64,000 nt of DNA from Nothophaeocryptopus gaeumannii. Lineage: Eukaryota > Ascomycota > Dothideomycetes > Mycosphaerellales > Mycosphaerellaceae. Shown here in pieces: positions 54,776 through 64,000 of this stretch. The notes below the pieces were generated by a model. The model did no database searches. It was not told the origin of the DNA and saw nothing but the letters and a program-made list of their open reading frames with translations. Position numbers and translations under genes: made by a program. Position 1 is the first letter of the stretch. Each line of letters opens with the position of its first letter. The stretch lies in the NCBI GenBank assembly GCA_031771865.1, contig JASISA010000022.1, forward strand, positions 1,240,001-1,304,000, read 5' to 3'.

Positions 54776-55402
54776 CTATGTTCTAAAGAGAGTAGCGGTC
54801 GAAGTACGTGGGAGGTGTTTGCCGAATGCTTCTCTCAAGCCTTGCAGATCGACTTCCTCGTCTTCTTCATCGGCTGTCGACTGATAGTTGCCTCGTTCGT
54901 TTGCTATCAATCGCGCAGTGCGTTGTTGATACGAGCTATGTGGCTGCAGCTTCTCCTCCCACGTTCGATCGGTCCAGAACATAGCAACGGACGACGGCGT
55001 CATGAGGTCCGCTTTCATATTCGTGTAGGACAGATAGTTGGGCCTGTAAGTCGCTGCTCGCTCATCCAGCTCTTGAGCGCGCTCCTGTAGGCTTTCCATG
55101 CTGGTCGTGAGTTCCGATGCGATTGTGACCTGATCAAGCTGGGTTGGCATATGCGTTGATAGGTATTCGAGCCACGCCGACCAAGATAGAGTGTATATGC
55201 ACTGGTCGGCAATGTAATGGTAGCTTCCACATGACTTGCAAGGAAAAAGATCGTTTTCAGCAGGAGTTGTCTGCTTTGCTTCAATCTCGAAGCGAACAGC
55301 GCCTTTGGTGTCCATACGGCTCTGAGGTCGGGCTGAGGAAGAAATGGCTGCACCGTCGACTGATTTCTGGTCATTCTCTCTTGCCTCGGGCTTAATTTCC
55401 AT
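54776..55402 (-). CDS. Hypothetical protein, 208 aa, Cys/His motif
   Basis: I do not recognise this protein. The frame from the ATG at 55402 gives 208 residues. After a polar N-terminus comes FPCKSCGSYHYIADQC, a CxxC-x9-C arrangement that could bind zinc, then LSWSAWLEYLSTHMPTQLDQ. A helical segment (ESLQERAQELDERAATYRPN) and an acidic end (ADEEDEEVDLQGLREAFGKH) follow. A stop lies 27 codons ahead of the ATG and I found no splice join to the frame at 55499-55699 (which also has a CMQCR motif), so an upstream exon is possible but unproven. Its stop is 5 bp from the ferric-reductase stop, so the two transcripts must overlap at their 3' ends. Confidence 0.5.
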   Translation of the reverse strand: MEIKPEARENDQKSVDGAAISSSARPQSRMDTKGAVRFEIEAKQTTPAENDLFPCKSCGSYHYIADQCIYTLSWSAWLEYLSTHMPTQLDQVTIASELTTSMESLQERAQELDERAATYRPNYLSYTNMKADLMTPSSVAMFWTDRTWEEKLQPHSSYQQRTARLIANERGNYQSTADEEDEEVDLQGLREAFGKHLPRTSTATLFRT

Positions 55403-55842
55403 CTCGGACGATATCTCGCTGTTTTTGGATTGCGTTGTTGGAGAGGTGGAATCGATTCAGGTGAGGGGCCAAGCTGCCTCACAAGGGAGCTCGACCGGTC
55501 AACAAGTACCTGTCACATGGTCGCTAGAACCTTTCGGTGATCGGCATTGCATGCAGAAGCTCCACTGTTTTTGAACGACAGCCTGTACAGCGTACCATGT
55601 TGAGCATCGAAGTGCATATCGAATTGTCCTGTTCTCTTCATTAGACCGTCTCCCATAAATCATTCCTGGTGAAACGTGCCATTCGAAATCTCTAATCATA
55701 CAGTGTCGTATGCTTCAGCATGATATACACCTGTCACAGTGCGCTCAGAAAGCCATGCATGTTTACGAAATAATCATCTGGGGAGAACGTTGCTCTCATC
55801 GGGGCAACAAGGAAGAGCGGAAGCAGAACTCACCTCTCGACA
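55403..55842. other. Intergenic region
   Basis: 440 bp between the hypothetical gene and DPH2, both minus strand. The minus frame at 55699-55499 (66 codons, CMQCRSPKG near its end) may be part of an unresolved exon; otherwise nothing seen. Confidence 0.4.
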
Positions 55843-57594
55843 TCACGTCCTGCCGGCATCATCACCAACGGAGTAGCCTTGTGCAACACCACTTCTTCCT
55901 TCCTCCATTGCCGCGCCCCGGATCTTCCCATTCTCATCTCGCTCATATTCGATAGCATGATCGCTGCCGAGGCCCTGCCAGGTGCGCTTCGAGCGAAGAT
56001 ACTCAGCTGCCGGAGAGACTTTGCCATTGATTGACGCCATGTCGCCTTTGGCCCTGTGTATAAGGGTAGAGCTGGGCATAGTACCGGCATTTCCACCATT
56101 GGTTGAAACTCCGTTGCGCGAAGTTTCAGCCAAGGCAGTCCTCGCAGGTCGGCCCATGGGCCTGCTGTGCGAGACGTAGCGGCCAGTTCGAAGGTCAAAC
56201 TCTGGCGGTTCGTCGTCTGAGGGCTGATCGTCCCAGTTACCTTCGGATGCTGCAGGCTCGGCAGAGGCGTTCTGGCCATCACTGCCAGCGTTCCGGTTGA
56301 CATCGGCCGTTTGTTCGCTCCCAAGCAGCTGACTGAAGTCGCCAACCCATCTGCCGCCCCAGGTGCGAGTACTGTCATCCGCCAAAGCGGTTTCGAGTTC
56401 AAATGGCGTTATGATAGGCCGATAGAAGTCTTTGCTTTCGATTAGACTGCTTTCCCAGCATCCGATGACCACCCAACCGCCAATCTCGGAGAAATTTGCT
56501 ACTTTGGCTGCGTTGACTTTGCCAACGACAAATACATACGACTTCTTGCCGGCACGCGCAATGATATCCTGGCAGTGCTGAAGCGCAGACATGTAGTTGG
56601 CTACGGACAGCGTGTTGATAAGGATGCCGAAGATGGGCACAGTGCTTAGTCGTGTGACTACTGCGTATCGTCGACGTAGGAGCTGGTGAGCTGTTGCTTC
56701 TGGGGCTGGGGCTCTCGAGGCATTCGGATCTGAAGAGAATATGTGCATAGCTTTGATACGTGACGATAGGATCAAAAGAAGTGAGGCTGGCGGAGTCGCA
56801 ACGTGGAATAACGAATAATTATTCAGCGCGTCGGGATCATCTTTCGCTTCCGGAGGAACCGTTCGATTAGGGAGCAGTGAAGATGGGTCCCGAATGATGT
56901 CGGTCTTGAAAAGGTTGAGGTAGCCGCTTTCCTCGAGTCGGTGTTGGAGGTGCCTGAGATGGTGAGAGTACGGTATGTCTGCCATTAGACAGACTTTCTC
57001 GTGCTTGTCTGGATAAGTCTGCTTGAAACTCTCCACTGCGGCATCGATATTCAAGGCTTTCTCCGTGAACACATATATGACAGGCAGCCTGGCAGTTGGA
57101 GAAAGGCACGAACGTCCGTAGTGAACCACGACCTCAGCATCAACGTGCTCTGCTGCCACTTCATCAACACAGCAAGCTCCGTACGACGTGTCCGCTAAGA
57201 TGCACAGAGTCTCGTCTTTCTCGTCAGCAGCACCTCCCACAGCGTCAGCTCCAGCTTCGAGGTGAGTCTCCCCAAGCTTCAACGAAAGACTGTCAGTCGT
57301 TGCCGGCGCTCGAGGCTTCGGTTTGGCGTTCGCCTCGTGCCTGTCCTTCCGCAGCCCGTCTCGTAGTCTTTCGAACACTCTCGGAGCATCGACGAGCATG
57401 TCGTCTGGGAACTGCAACGCGACACGCTTCCATGTTCCTTGTCGTATCTCAGAGATGGTGCGGTGGATGTCGTACTGCAGGTAGAGCTGTTCCTCGGAGA
57501 GTCTTTGCTCACTCGGCTGGACGGCTACCGGCGTTGGCTCTTGGAGAATGTGCTCTGCCGGGGTGGACAGTATGGGTGCACTTTCTGTCGACAT
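55843..57594 (-). CDS. DPH2: Diphthamide biosynthesis protein Dph2
   Basis: A 583-residue single-exon protein. Dph2 pairs with Dph1 to move the 3-amino-3-carboxypropyl group of S-adenosylmethionine onto a histidine of elongation factor 2, using a non-classical radical-SAM iron-sulfur centre. Family landmarks: RVALQFPDDMLVDAPRVFER, the first Cys region CILADTSYGACCVDEVAAEH (Cys141/142), HYGRSCLSPTARLPVIYVF (Cys163), TVPIFGILINTLSVANYMSA, and later VVIGCWESSLIESKDFYRPI, the last Cys region. The ending WGGRWVGDFSQLLG precedes a variable Ser/Gly-rich tail with AEYLRSKRTWQGLG. The insert at residues 85-125 (KPKPRAPATTDS...) is fungal-type. Dph2 rather than Dph1 is favoured by the clustered Cys141/142 and the long C-terminal tail. 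Confidence 0.92.
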   Translation of the reverse strand: MSTESAPILSTPAEHILQEPTPVAVQPSEQRLSEEQLYLQYDIHRTISEIRQGTWKRVALQFPDDMLVDAPRVFERLRDGLRKDRHEANAKPKPRAPATTDSLSLKLGETHLEAGADAVGGAADEKDETLCILADTSYGACCVDEVAAEHVDAEVVVHYGRSCLSPTARLPVIYVFTEKALNIDAAVESFKQTYPDKHEKVCLMADIPYSHHLRHLQHRLEESGYLNLFKTDIIRDPSSLLPNRTVPPEAKDDPDALNNYSLFHVATPPASLLLILSSRIKAMHIFSSDPNASRAPAPEATAHQLLRRRYAVVTRLSTVPIFGILINTLSVANYMSALQHCQDIIARAGKKSYVFVVGKVNAAKVANFSEIGGWVVIGCWESSLIESKDFYRPIITPFELETALADDSTRTWGGRWVGDFSQLLGSEQTADVNRNAGSDGQNASAEPAASEGNWDDQPSDDEPPEFDLRTGRYVSHSRPMGRPARTALAETSRNGVSTNGGNAGTMPSSTLIHRAKGDMASINGKVSPAAEYLRSKRTWQGLGSDHAIEYERDENGKIRGAAMEEGRSGVAQGYSVGDDAGRT

Positions 57595-58487
57595 GATATC
57601 TTACATCTTAGCTTTGTGCGTGTCGAAAAAGTTGACGGGCCAAGGACGTGGATGAGTCAGCGAAGGTCCAAGGTCCACCACTTCCTCAAGCGAAGCCGAA
57701 GCCGACATGAAGGCGACGACAGCGGGGCAGGTGGGGGGGGGAAAAGACTACACACCGACAACCACAACCACCTTTGCCACTCCTTGGACAGCTTGACTAC
57801 GGCAGAAGAGCACGTCAGCTTGCAGTCCTCCAAGCTTTTCATCGCCTGGGCAGACATCTCTGCTCGAATCATGGGGTTCGTGGTGGCGATAACATGTCTT
57901 GGCGCACGTGTTAGGGGGACCCTTTACATTCGAAGGCTCCGCTCCGCCCTTGGCATTGAACTCGCCACTCCGCCGGCGGCCATGTCGTCGAGAGCGCTGT
58001 CGAGGCGCTGTGCTCTGGCATAGTCCTCACTTTGCACTCATACCACCTACTATCTGATGGTCATGCTGACTTCGTGGTAGCAAGGCGCAGGCAACTCCAT
58101 ACTCGACCTCAATGATGCTTCACAACAGGCACTAGTCCTTTGTTCAGCCTCGCGTGACCAGAATGACTTCACCTCTATGCACGATAACTGAAGTCCACTC
58201 TGCCAAGTCCCGTCCCATTGTGAGGTCTCTTGGTATCCAAGGACATACTTTCTTGTGATTCACACACCCGCGGACCACCATGTACTCGCCCATGTACATA
58301 AGTAGGGTCACGTCCCGCGGCATCGATATATTCCCTGGCATCATATACCAAGATCTTGGTTGAATAAGTCGTTCACAGCGCATTCGCTGTTTCTCTCGCT
58401 AAGACACCAAGACATTCCACCTTCCTCACTCATCACCTACTCCAACGAATCGACTTTCTCATACGCATCACACCGAACGATAGCAAC
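57595..58487. other. Divergent promoter region DPH2 / ENA
   Basis: 893 bp between divergent starts, including an 8-G run near 57731 and a repeated GAAGCC stretch just before it. The plus frame 57439-58023 overlaps DPH2 antisense and is a shadow. No gene seen. Confidence 0.45.
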
Positions 58488-61400
58488 ATGGGGAACTCAA
58501 CACAACCGCTAGACGGCCACGTCTCCGGACAGGCCAACAATGGAAAGCTCAGCCGGCCTGCTCACGCCTTGAAGTGGAAGCAGGTCGCCGAAGAGCTCAA
58601 AGCCGACATCGACGACGGTCTGACCGCCAACGAAGCACTCCAAAGACAGGACGAATATGGTCGGAACGAGTTGGGAGACGGCCAGAAGGTCAACCCTGGC
58701 AAGATTCTGCTTAGGCAGATAGCAAATGCAATGACTCTTGTGCTGATGCTTGCCATGGTTGTTTCCTTTGCAATTCAGTCATGGATCGAGGGAGGAGTCA
58801 TTGCTGCTGTCATCTTCGTCAACATTGCTGTGGGATTCTATCAAGAGTTCCAAGCTGAGAAGACTATGGACTCGCTGCGATCACTGAGTTCTCCTACTGC
58901 CCAGGCAGTACGGAATGGTGAATCGCAAAGTCTTCCGACAGCCGAGATTGTTCCCGGCGATTTGGTAGAGCTCAAGACTGGAGACACGATCCCCGCTGAC
59001 GTTCGACTCATTGACGCCGTCAACTTCGAGACCGACGAGGCTCTGCTCACGGGGGAATCTCTTCCTGTGCGTAAAGCTCAGGATGATGTTTTCGATCCCG
59101 CAACTGGTCCTGGTGACCGTCTCAATGTCGCCTACAGCTCCTCTATCGTTACTAAAGGACGAGCGACGGGAATTGTCTTCGCTACCGGCATGTTCACTGA
59201 AATCGGTCCCATCGCAGCTGCCCTTCGAAAGAAGAACAGCAAGATTCGACCCGTGAAGCGAAATGAGGACGGTACAACCAAGCCATACCGCTATCTTCAA
59301 GCAGCGATTCTTACCTGCACAGACGCCATCGGCCACTTCTTGGGTGTCAATGTTGGTACACCTCTGCAGAAGAAGCTCTCCAGACTAGCAGTGCTGCTTT
59401 TCTTCATTGCCGTCATCTGCGCTATCATCGTCCTGGGAGCCAACGAATTCCGCAACCAGCGAGAGATCATCATCTACGCGGTCGCTACCGGTCTCTCCAT
59501 GATCCCGGCCTCTCTCGTCGTGGTCCTCACCATCACCATGGCCGCTGGTACCAACCGAATGGTCGAACGTCATGTAATCGTCCGCAACTTGCGATCGCTC
59601 GAAGCGCTTGGTGCAGTCACCGATATTTGTTCTGATAAGACCGGAACATTGACTCAAGGGCGCATGGTCGCCAAGAAGGCGTGGATCCCTGCCACCGGCA
59701 CTCTTACTATTGACGAGACAGACGAAGCTTTCAACCCAACCAAGGGCGATATCACTGTCATGAAGAAGGAGCCTTTTGCTATCGAACTCAAGGACAAGGC
59801 TGAAAAGGCGGACTACTCCGCCCTTCTTCAGCACGATGACGCCCTGAAAGACTACCTACGCGTCGCCTCGCTTGCCAATTTAGCTACTGTTCATCAAAAC
59901 GAGCAGGGCGTGTGGCATGCTCGTGGCGATCCCACCGAAATTGCCATCCAAGTCTTTGCCTCCCGCTTCCAATGGAACCGCAGAGCCTCCGTATCTGGCG
60001 ACAACCCAGCTATGAAGCTCCTTGTCGAGTTTCCATTCGACTCCGATGTGAAGAAGATGAGTGTCATCTACAAAGACCTCAGCAGCGGCAAGCTCCATGC
60101 CTACACCAAGGGCGCTGTTGAGCGTGTCATCGCCTCCTGCACCACCTATGCCGCCGAAAACGACAAGGCACCTGTCGAGATGACAGAAGAGTACCGTGAA
60201 CAGATTCTCCAGAACATGGAGGCTCTTGCTAAGCACGGTCTTCGCGTGCTCGCCCTTGCTAGTCGCGAGTATAACGAAACCTATGAAGATGGCCAGGAGA
60301 TCGATCGGGCAATAGTCGAGAACGACCTGGCCTTCCGTGGCTTAATCGGCCTCTACGACCCTCCACGCGCAGAATCCGCTCCCTCTGTGCGCCGCTGCCA
60401 CGAAGCCGGCATCGAAGTCCACATGCTTACTGGCGACCACCCGGGCACAGCCCGAGCCATCGCAGGCCAAGTCGGCATCCTGCCCTCCAACATGTACGAA
60501 CTCAGCAAAGATGTCGCCGACGCAATGGTCATGACAACCTCCCAATTCGACTCCCTTTCTGACTCGGAAATCGACGCTCTTCCCGTTCTTCCTCTGGTGA
60601 TCGCCCGCTGCGCCCCTAACACCAAAGTCCGCATGATCGAAGCCCTCCACCGACGCAAGAGGTTTTGCGCCATGACGGGCGACGGCGTCAATGATAGCCC
60701 TTCCCTCAAACGCGCTGATGTGGGTATCGCGATGGGTCAAGCGGGTTCTGATGTTGCCAAGGACGCTTCAGACATTATCCTCACGGACGACAATTTCGCC
60801 TCCATCCTCGCAGCCGTCGAAGAAGGACGTCGCACATTCGATAATATCCAGAAATTCGTCCTCCACCTCCTGGCACAGAATATATCCCAGGCCATCGTCT
60901 TGCTAGTAGGACTGGTTTTCAAAGACCAACAAGACCTATCAGTCTTTCCAATCTCCCCCATCGAAATCCTCTGGATTATCATGATCACCTCCGGAATCCC
61001 CGACATGGTCCTGGGTTTCCAGGAAAAAGCCCCCGATGTTTTGCAACGACCTCCACAATCTTTAAAACGAGGAGTTTTTACCCTGGAACTCATGATCGAT
61101 ATGCTCGTCTACGGACTCTGGATCGCCGCTCTCTGCCTAACAGCTTTCGTCCTCGTCCTCTACCCCTGGGGAGGAGGAGAAATCGGATATGGATGTAACG
61201 AATCCATCAGCGACGGCTGCGCAACTATCTTCCGCGCACGCGCAACCTGTTTCGCGTGTCTGACCTGGTTCTCCCTCTTCCTCGCATGGGAAGTCATCGA
61301 TATGCGCCGCTCTTTCTTCCGCATGCAACCCAACTCGGACCGCTACTTGACACAATGGATGCACGATGTCTGGAGAAACAAGTTTCTGTTCTGGGCTGTC

Positions 61401-61676
61401 GTTGCCGGGTTTGTGCTTATCTTCCCTATCCTCTACATCCCCGTCATCTCTACCAACGTCTTTCGACATACGGGGATTAGTTGGGAATGGGGGATTGTGT
61501 TCGTTGCGAGTGGACTGTTCTTTGTTGGTGTTGAGGCTTGGAAGTGGGCGAAGAGGGTTTTCTTTCGGAGGAGGGCGGCGAAGGAGAATGCTGCTACGGT
61601 GGAAAATTTGGAGACGAGGGTTTTTGAGAGGTATATGACGCAGGATTCGAGCATGTCTGGGGAGAAGAAGGTATAG
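58488..61676 (+). CDS. ena: ENA-type Na+/K+-exporting P-type ATPase
   Basis: A 1,062-residue single-exon P2D (type IID) ATPase that pumps Na+ or K+ out of the cell with ATP. It is used by fungi for salt and alkaline-pH tolerance and sits in the plasma membrane. Landmarks: N-terminal cation-ATPase segment LTANEALQRQDEYGRNELGD, the actuator DEALLTGESLPV, the membrane helix PASLVVVLTITMAAGTNRM, and the phosphorylation site DICSDKTGTLTQGRMV with Asp383. Then come the nucleotide domain KGAVERVIASC, LTGDHPGTARAIAGQVGIL and GDGVNDSPSLKRADVGIAMG. LEALGAVTDICSDKTG is typical of ENA rather than SERCA or PMCA types. The C-terminus has the last six helices, ending in a short basic tail. The actuator-to-P-domain region carries the long fungal insert with KIRPVKRNEDG. 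Confidence 0.95.
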   Translation: MGNSTQPLDGHVSGQANNGKLSRPAHALKWKQVAEELKADIDDGLTANEALQRQDEYGRNELGDGQKVNPGKILLRQIANAMTLVLMLAMVVSFAIQSWIEGGVIAAVIFVNIAVGFYQEFQAEKTMDSLRSLSSPTAQAVRNGESQSLPTAEIVPGDLVELKTGDTIPADVRLIDAVNFETDEALLTGESLPVRKAQDDVFDPATGPGDRLNVAYSSSIVTKGRATGIVFATGMFTEIGPIAAALRKKNSKIRPVKRNEDGTTKPYRYLQAAILTCTDAIGHFLGVNVGTPLQKKLSRLAVLLFFIAVICAIIVLGANEFRNQREIIIYAVATGLSMIPASLVVVLTITMAAGTNRMVERHVIVRNLRSLEALGAVTDICSDKTGTLTQGRMVAKKAWIPATGTLTIDETDEAFNPTKGDITVMKKEPFAIELKDKAEKADYSALLQHDDALKDYLRVASLANLATVHQNEQGVWHARGDPTEIAIQVFASRFQWNRRASVSGDNPAMKLLVEFPFDSDVKKMSVIYKDLSSGKLHAYTKGAVERVIASCTTYAAENDKAPVEMTEEYREQILQNMEALAKHGLRVLALASREYNETYEDGQEIDRAIVENDLAFRGLIGLYDPPRAESAPSVRRCHEAGIEVHMLTGDHPGTARAIAGQVGILPSNMYELSKDVADAMVMTTSQFDSLSDSEIDALPVLPLVIARCAPNTKVRMIEALHRRKRFCAMTGDGVNDSPSLKRADVGIAMGQAGSDVAKDASDIILTDDNFASILAAVEEGRRTFDNIQKFVLHLLAQNISQAIVLLVGLVFKDQQDLSVFPISPIEILWIIMITSGIPDMVLGFQEKAPDVLQRPPQSLKRGVFTLELMIDMLVYGLWIAALCLTAFVLVLYPWGGGEIGYGCNESISDGCATIFRARATCFACLTWFSLFLAWEVIDMRRSFFRMQPNSDRYLTQWMHDVWRNKFLFWAVVAGFVLIFPILYIPVISTNVFRHTGISWEWGIVFVASGLFFVGVEAWKWAKRVFFRRRAAKENAATVENLETRVFERYMTQDSSMSGEKKV

Positions 61677-62052
61677 AGAAGAGGGGAGGAGTGTGGGTGG
61701 TAATGAATTATGAATGCATTGGGAGGTTGATTGAGCGTTTTGGGTCATTGGGGGATGCATGTAGATCAAGCATTATCAGCATCGTTGGCGGAGTCAAGAA
61801 AGTTCCGAGTAAAACTTCATAAGATATCATTACTACTGCTACAACTCAACACATACATCGACAGTACTCGCTTCTTCACATTCTGATCCTGTCTTCCCTT
61901 CTCGCATATCCTCCACACGTCTCCACGGATCAATCTTATCTCCTTGCAATATCATACTGTCCTCCTCCTTCATGATGACCTCCATTCAAACCCTCATCGT
62001 TGCCATCCTCACCGACAAGTACATCCGACACGGCCTGAACAGCGTCACCAAG
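61677..62052. other. Convergent 3' intergenic region
   Basis: 376 bp between the stops of the ENA gene (+) and the dehydrogenase (-). Presumed 3' UTRs; no gene seen. Confidence 0.5.
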
Positions 62053-63890
62053 TCAACTGAACGATCCAGGCATCCTTCCGTCTTTGCTATTGTTACCGCC
62101 AGAGTTGTTGTTGTTGTTGTTGTTGTTGCTTCCGCTGTTGATGTTTCCTCCCGAGTTGTTGTTGTTGCTCCCTCGCGAGGAGTTGTTATTATTATTGTTG
62201 CCTCCTCCAGAACTATTATTGTTCCCACCAGAGCTATTGTTGTTGGATATGAAGCCGCTATTCCCGCCAGAGTTGTTGTTCCCGCCCGAGCCTCCGGTGT
62301 TGGAGTTGGACCTGGAATTATTGCCTCCTGAGGAGTTGTTCTGGCCGTATCCTCCGCTCTGGTTAGAGTTGTTCGAATTCGAGTTCGAGTTACCACCGCC
62401 TTGACCTCCGGTGTTGCTCTTGGCTGTATCGCTGTAACTGCTTCCACCGCCACTCTGGTTGTTATTCGTCCCTCCTTGGTTGCCTCCACGCTGTGGGCTG
62501 TCGTCCCGGCTCTGATTTCCGCTGCTTGGGTTGGCGCGTCCTGGACTGCTGCCGCGTCGGTCGTCGTTATTCTGGTTCGGACTCAGACCGCCGTCTCTCC
62601 AATCGTTGTTAGTGTTGCCTTGAGCACCTCGATCGTTACCCTGGTTATTGCCCGAAGACTGTGAGTGAGTGTTGTTTCCGCCCTTGTTTCGCTGTGGGCT
62701 TTCATGGCGGCCGCTTGGATTGTCTCTCTTTGGACTCTCGTCGCGATATTTATCCTTGTTATCACCGCCACCAAATCCGAACCAGGATCCAATGCCTCCA
62801 CCCGAAGACTTCTCCTCCTTTTGGTTGTTCCGATCTGGACTTGGGCTCCTTCCTCCACCTTTGTTGTTCTGATTGCCGCGAGAAGGACTTGGGCTCCTTC
62901 CTTGTCCACTAGAGTTGTTCTGGTTGTTGGCTCCACCGGTGCCGTTCGACTGGCTTTGACCACGCTTGTTGCGCTCGGCCCAAGTCTTGTCAAACACTTG
63001 CAAGCTGCGTTGTGCACTTGGCACAACATTGATCGCAGTCACGGAGACCCTTTCGGGAGAGTCGAGCATGAAATGGGCAGCATCAGCCACGTCACCTGCT
63101 ATCAGTGGCTCCATACCCTCCATGAATTCGTTGTACAGTTGCTTATCGTATCCGACTCTTTGCTCGTGGAAGTTGGTAGCGACGACGCCAGGTCTGAGAG
63201 CGAGCACTCTGATGTTGGTCGCCCTCAGCTCCACGCGGAGAGAATCGGTGAAGGCTTCTTGTGCCGCCTTACTCGCGTGGTAGACTGCCTCGCCAGGAAA
63301 GGGAGGTACTACAGATCATCAGTATGAAGGTCGTGAGGAGAAGGTCAATCGCTTCACCTTCTAAGCCCGTGACGGATGTGATGTTGAGAATGGTCCCGGT
63401 CTTCCTGTTCCACATGCCTCCAACATTGAGCACAGCGTATGCAGCAAACATGAAGCCATTGATGTTCGTGCCTGTCATCGTCCTGATGTCTTGAACTTTG
63501 AGATCTGGGAATGCATTGGGTGCACCGAGTGCAAGCCCGGCATTGTTGATAAGAATGTCGATCTCGCCGACCTCCTTGACAGCTTTGCGTACAGCATCTT
63601 CGACCTGGTCGTACCTCTGGACATCCGCAGTGCAGTATACTAGCTTGCCAGAGTCAAGTTGAAGCTCTCTCGCCAAGTTCTGGAGCTTCTTCTCGTTTCG
63701 AGCAAGCAGGATTAAATTTGCTTTCTCTTTGGCCAAACGCTTCGCAATGGCAGCTCCAATGCCTGTTTTGACGATCGGTTAGTACATGTGCTCGGACCCA
63801 AGCTGAATCTGGCATGCTTTGAAGCTCTCAGCACAAGGACATACCCATTGAAGCTCCTGTAATGAGCACCGTCTGACCGGAGAGAGACAT
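62053..63890 (-). CDS. Short-chain dehydrogenase with long Asn/Gly/Ser-rich tail
   Basis: A 568-residue protein from three exons (63890-63845, 63762-63358, 63308-62053; introns 82 and 49 nt). The first 265 residues are a full classical SDR: TGASMGIGAAIAKRLAKEKA at the cofactor site, ARN after beta-2, LINNAGLALG, ILNITSVTGLEG with the catalytic Ser, VYHASKAAQEAF with Tyr-Lys, and LALRPGVVATNF. The layout fits the YMR226C/L-allo-threonine and serine dehydrogenase-like group (NADP-dependent, broad 3-hydroxy-acid substrates). Such proteins usually end near residue 265-270. Here the same exon runs on for about 300 residues of low-complexity sequence: SPSP-type repeats, QNNSSGQ, then almost pure Asn/Gly/Ser. 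No stop or splice signal intervenes, so the tail belongs to the gene model; expression is untested. Confidence 0.86.
62102..62129 (+). repeat. (GTT)n trinucleotide run in SDR tail
   Basis: Nine GTT/TTG units in a row, reading as poly-Asn (AAC) on the coding minus strand. Further shorter (GTT) and (AAC) runs lie through 62100-62420. Such tracts lengthen and shorten easily, so tail length may vary between strains. Confidence 0.85.
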
Positions 63891-64000
63891 CTTGGCAAAC
63901 GAGGTTTGAGGTTAGACTTCAACAGGACAAGGACGACAGGAAAGATTGCCTCGAGACGTGTACCTACGAGGTGCACTGCTCTTCTGTTACTGCCAGCGCG
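63891..64000. other. Start of promoter of the SDR gene
   Basis: The last 110 bp of the window lie upstream of the dehydrogenase start. No feature is seen. Confidence 0.4.

Noticed and set aside
62084..62664. Plus-strand poly-Leu and poly-Val frames over the SDR tail
   Set aside because: They are antisense readings of (AAC) repeats, not genes.

Overview
The window reads as nuclear DNA of a filamentous ascomycete (Pezizomycotina). It has short introns (about 47-101 nt, GT...AG, several with CTAAC/CTGAC-like branch sites). It carries a RID-type cytosine methyltransferase, a family known only from filamentous ascomycetes, and fungal forms of Spc7, Las17, Nbs1, Dfg5-like GH76, ENA ATPase and Fre ferric reductase. 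Gene density is roughly one per 3 kb on both strands. A dothideomycete is plausible from the protein style, but the sequence does not prove class. I saw no tRNA, rRNA or CRISPR feature by eye. Splice sites were placed by reading frame and GT-AG signals only.

Layout. 1-8.5 kb: 5' end of a cytochrome P450 (-), an NTF2/SnoaL-like protein (+), the DNA-repair protein Nbs1 (+) and an AT-hook/EVE-domain nuclear protein (-). 8.5-15.6 kb: an IQM-like calmodulin-binding protein (+), then ribosomal protein uS5/Rps2 (-) and the kinetochore scaffold Spc7/KNL1 (+), which share a 258-bp promoter. 15.6-21.8 kb: a 6.2-kb stretch with no convincing gene, holding an AT-rich patch and short tandem repeats. 21.8-24.8 kb: an unrecognised long coiled-coil protein. 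25.2-27.6 kb: a damaged hAT transposon. 27.7-31.7 kb: an NCS1 nucleobase/allantoin-type permease (-) and a phytanoyl-CoA-hydroxylase-family dioxygenase (+), divergent from a promoter dense in GATA-factor sites.

32.3-37 kb: an Ayr1-like reductase (+), Las17/WASP (-) and eIF1A (-). 37.3-45.4 kb: a fungal hypothetical (+), a secreted GH5 endoglucanase (-), amidophosphoribosyltransferase Ade4 (-) and the RID-type methyltransferase (+). 46-55.4 kb: GH76 cell-wall enzyme (-), a large secreted DUF5695-like glycosidase candidate (+), a ferric reductase (+) and a hypothetical protein ending 5 bp from it (-). 55.8-63.9 kb: diphthamide enzyme Dph2 (-), ENA-type Na+/K+ efflux ATPase (+) and a short-chain dehydrogenase with a roughly 300-residue Asn/Gly/Ser tail (-).

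Most genes are housekeeping or secreted-enzyme genes with no operon-like logic. The functional links I can argue for are three. The permease/dioxygenase pair probably shares nitrogen control. Rps2 and Spc7 share a promoter. The RID gene sits in the same window as a decayed transposon and an AT-rich patch of the kind repeat-induced point mutation leaves. I did not find a clearly new multi-gene system. The most unusual items are the dehydrogenase with the low-complexity tail, the GATA-site cluster, and a possible 31-nt intron in the coiled-coil gene.
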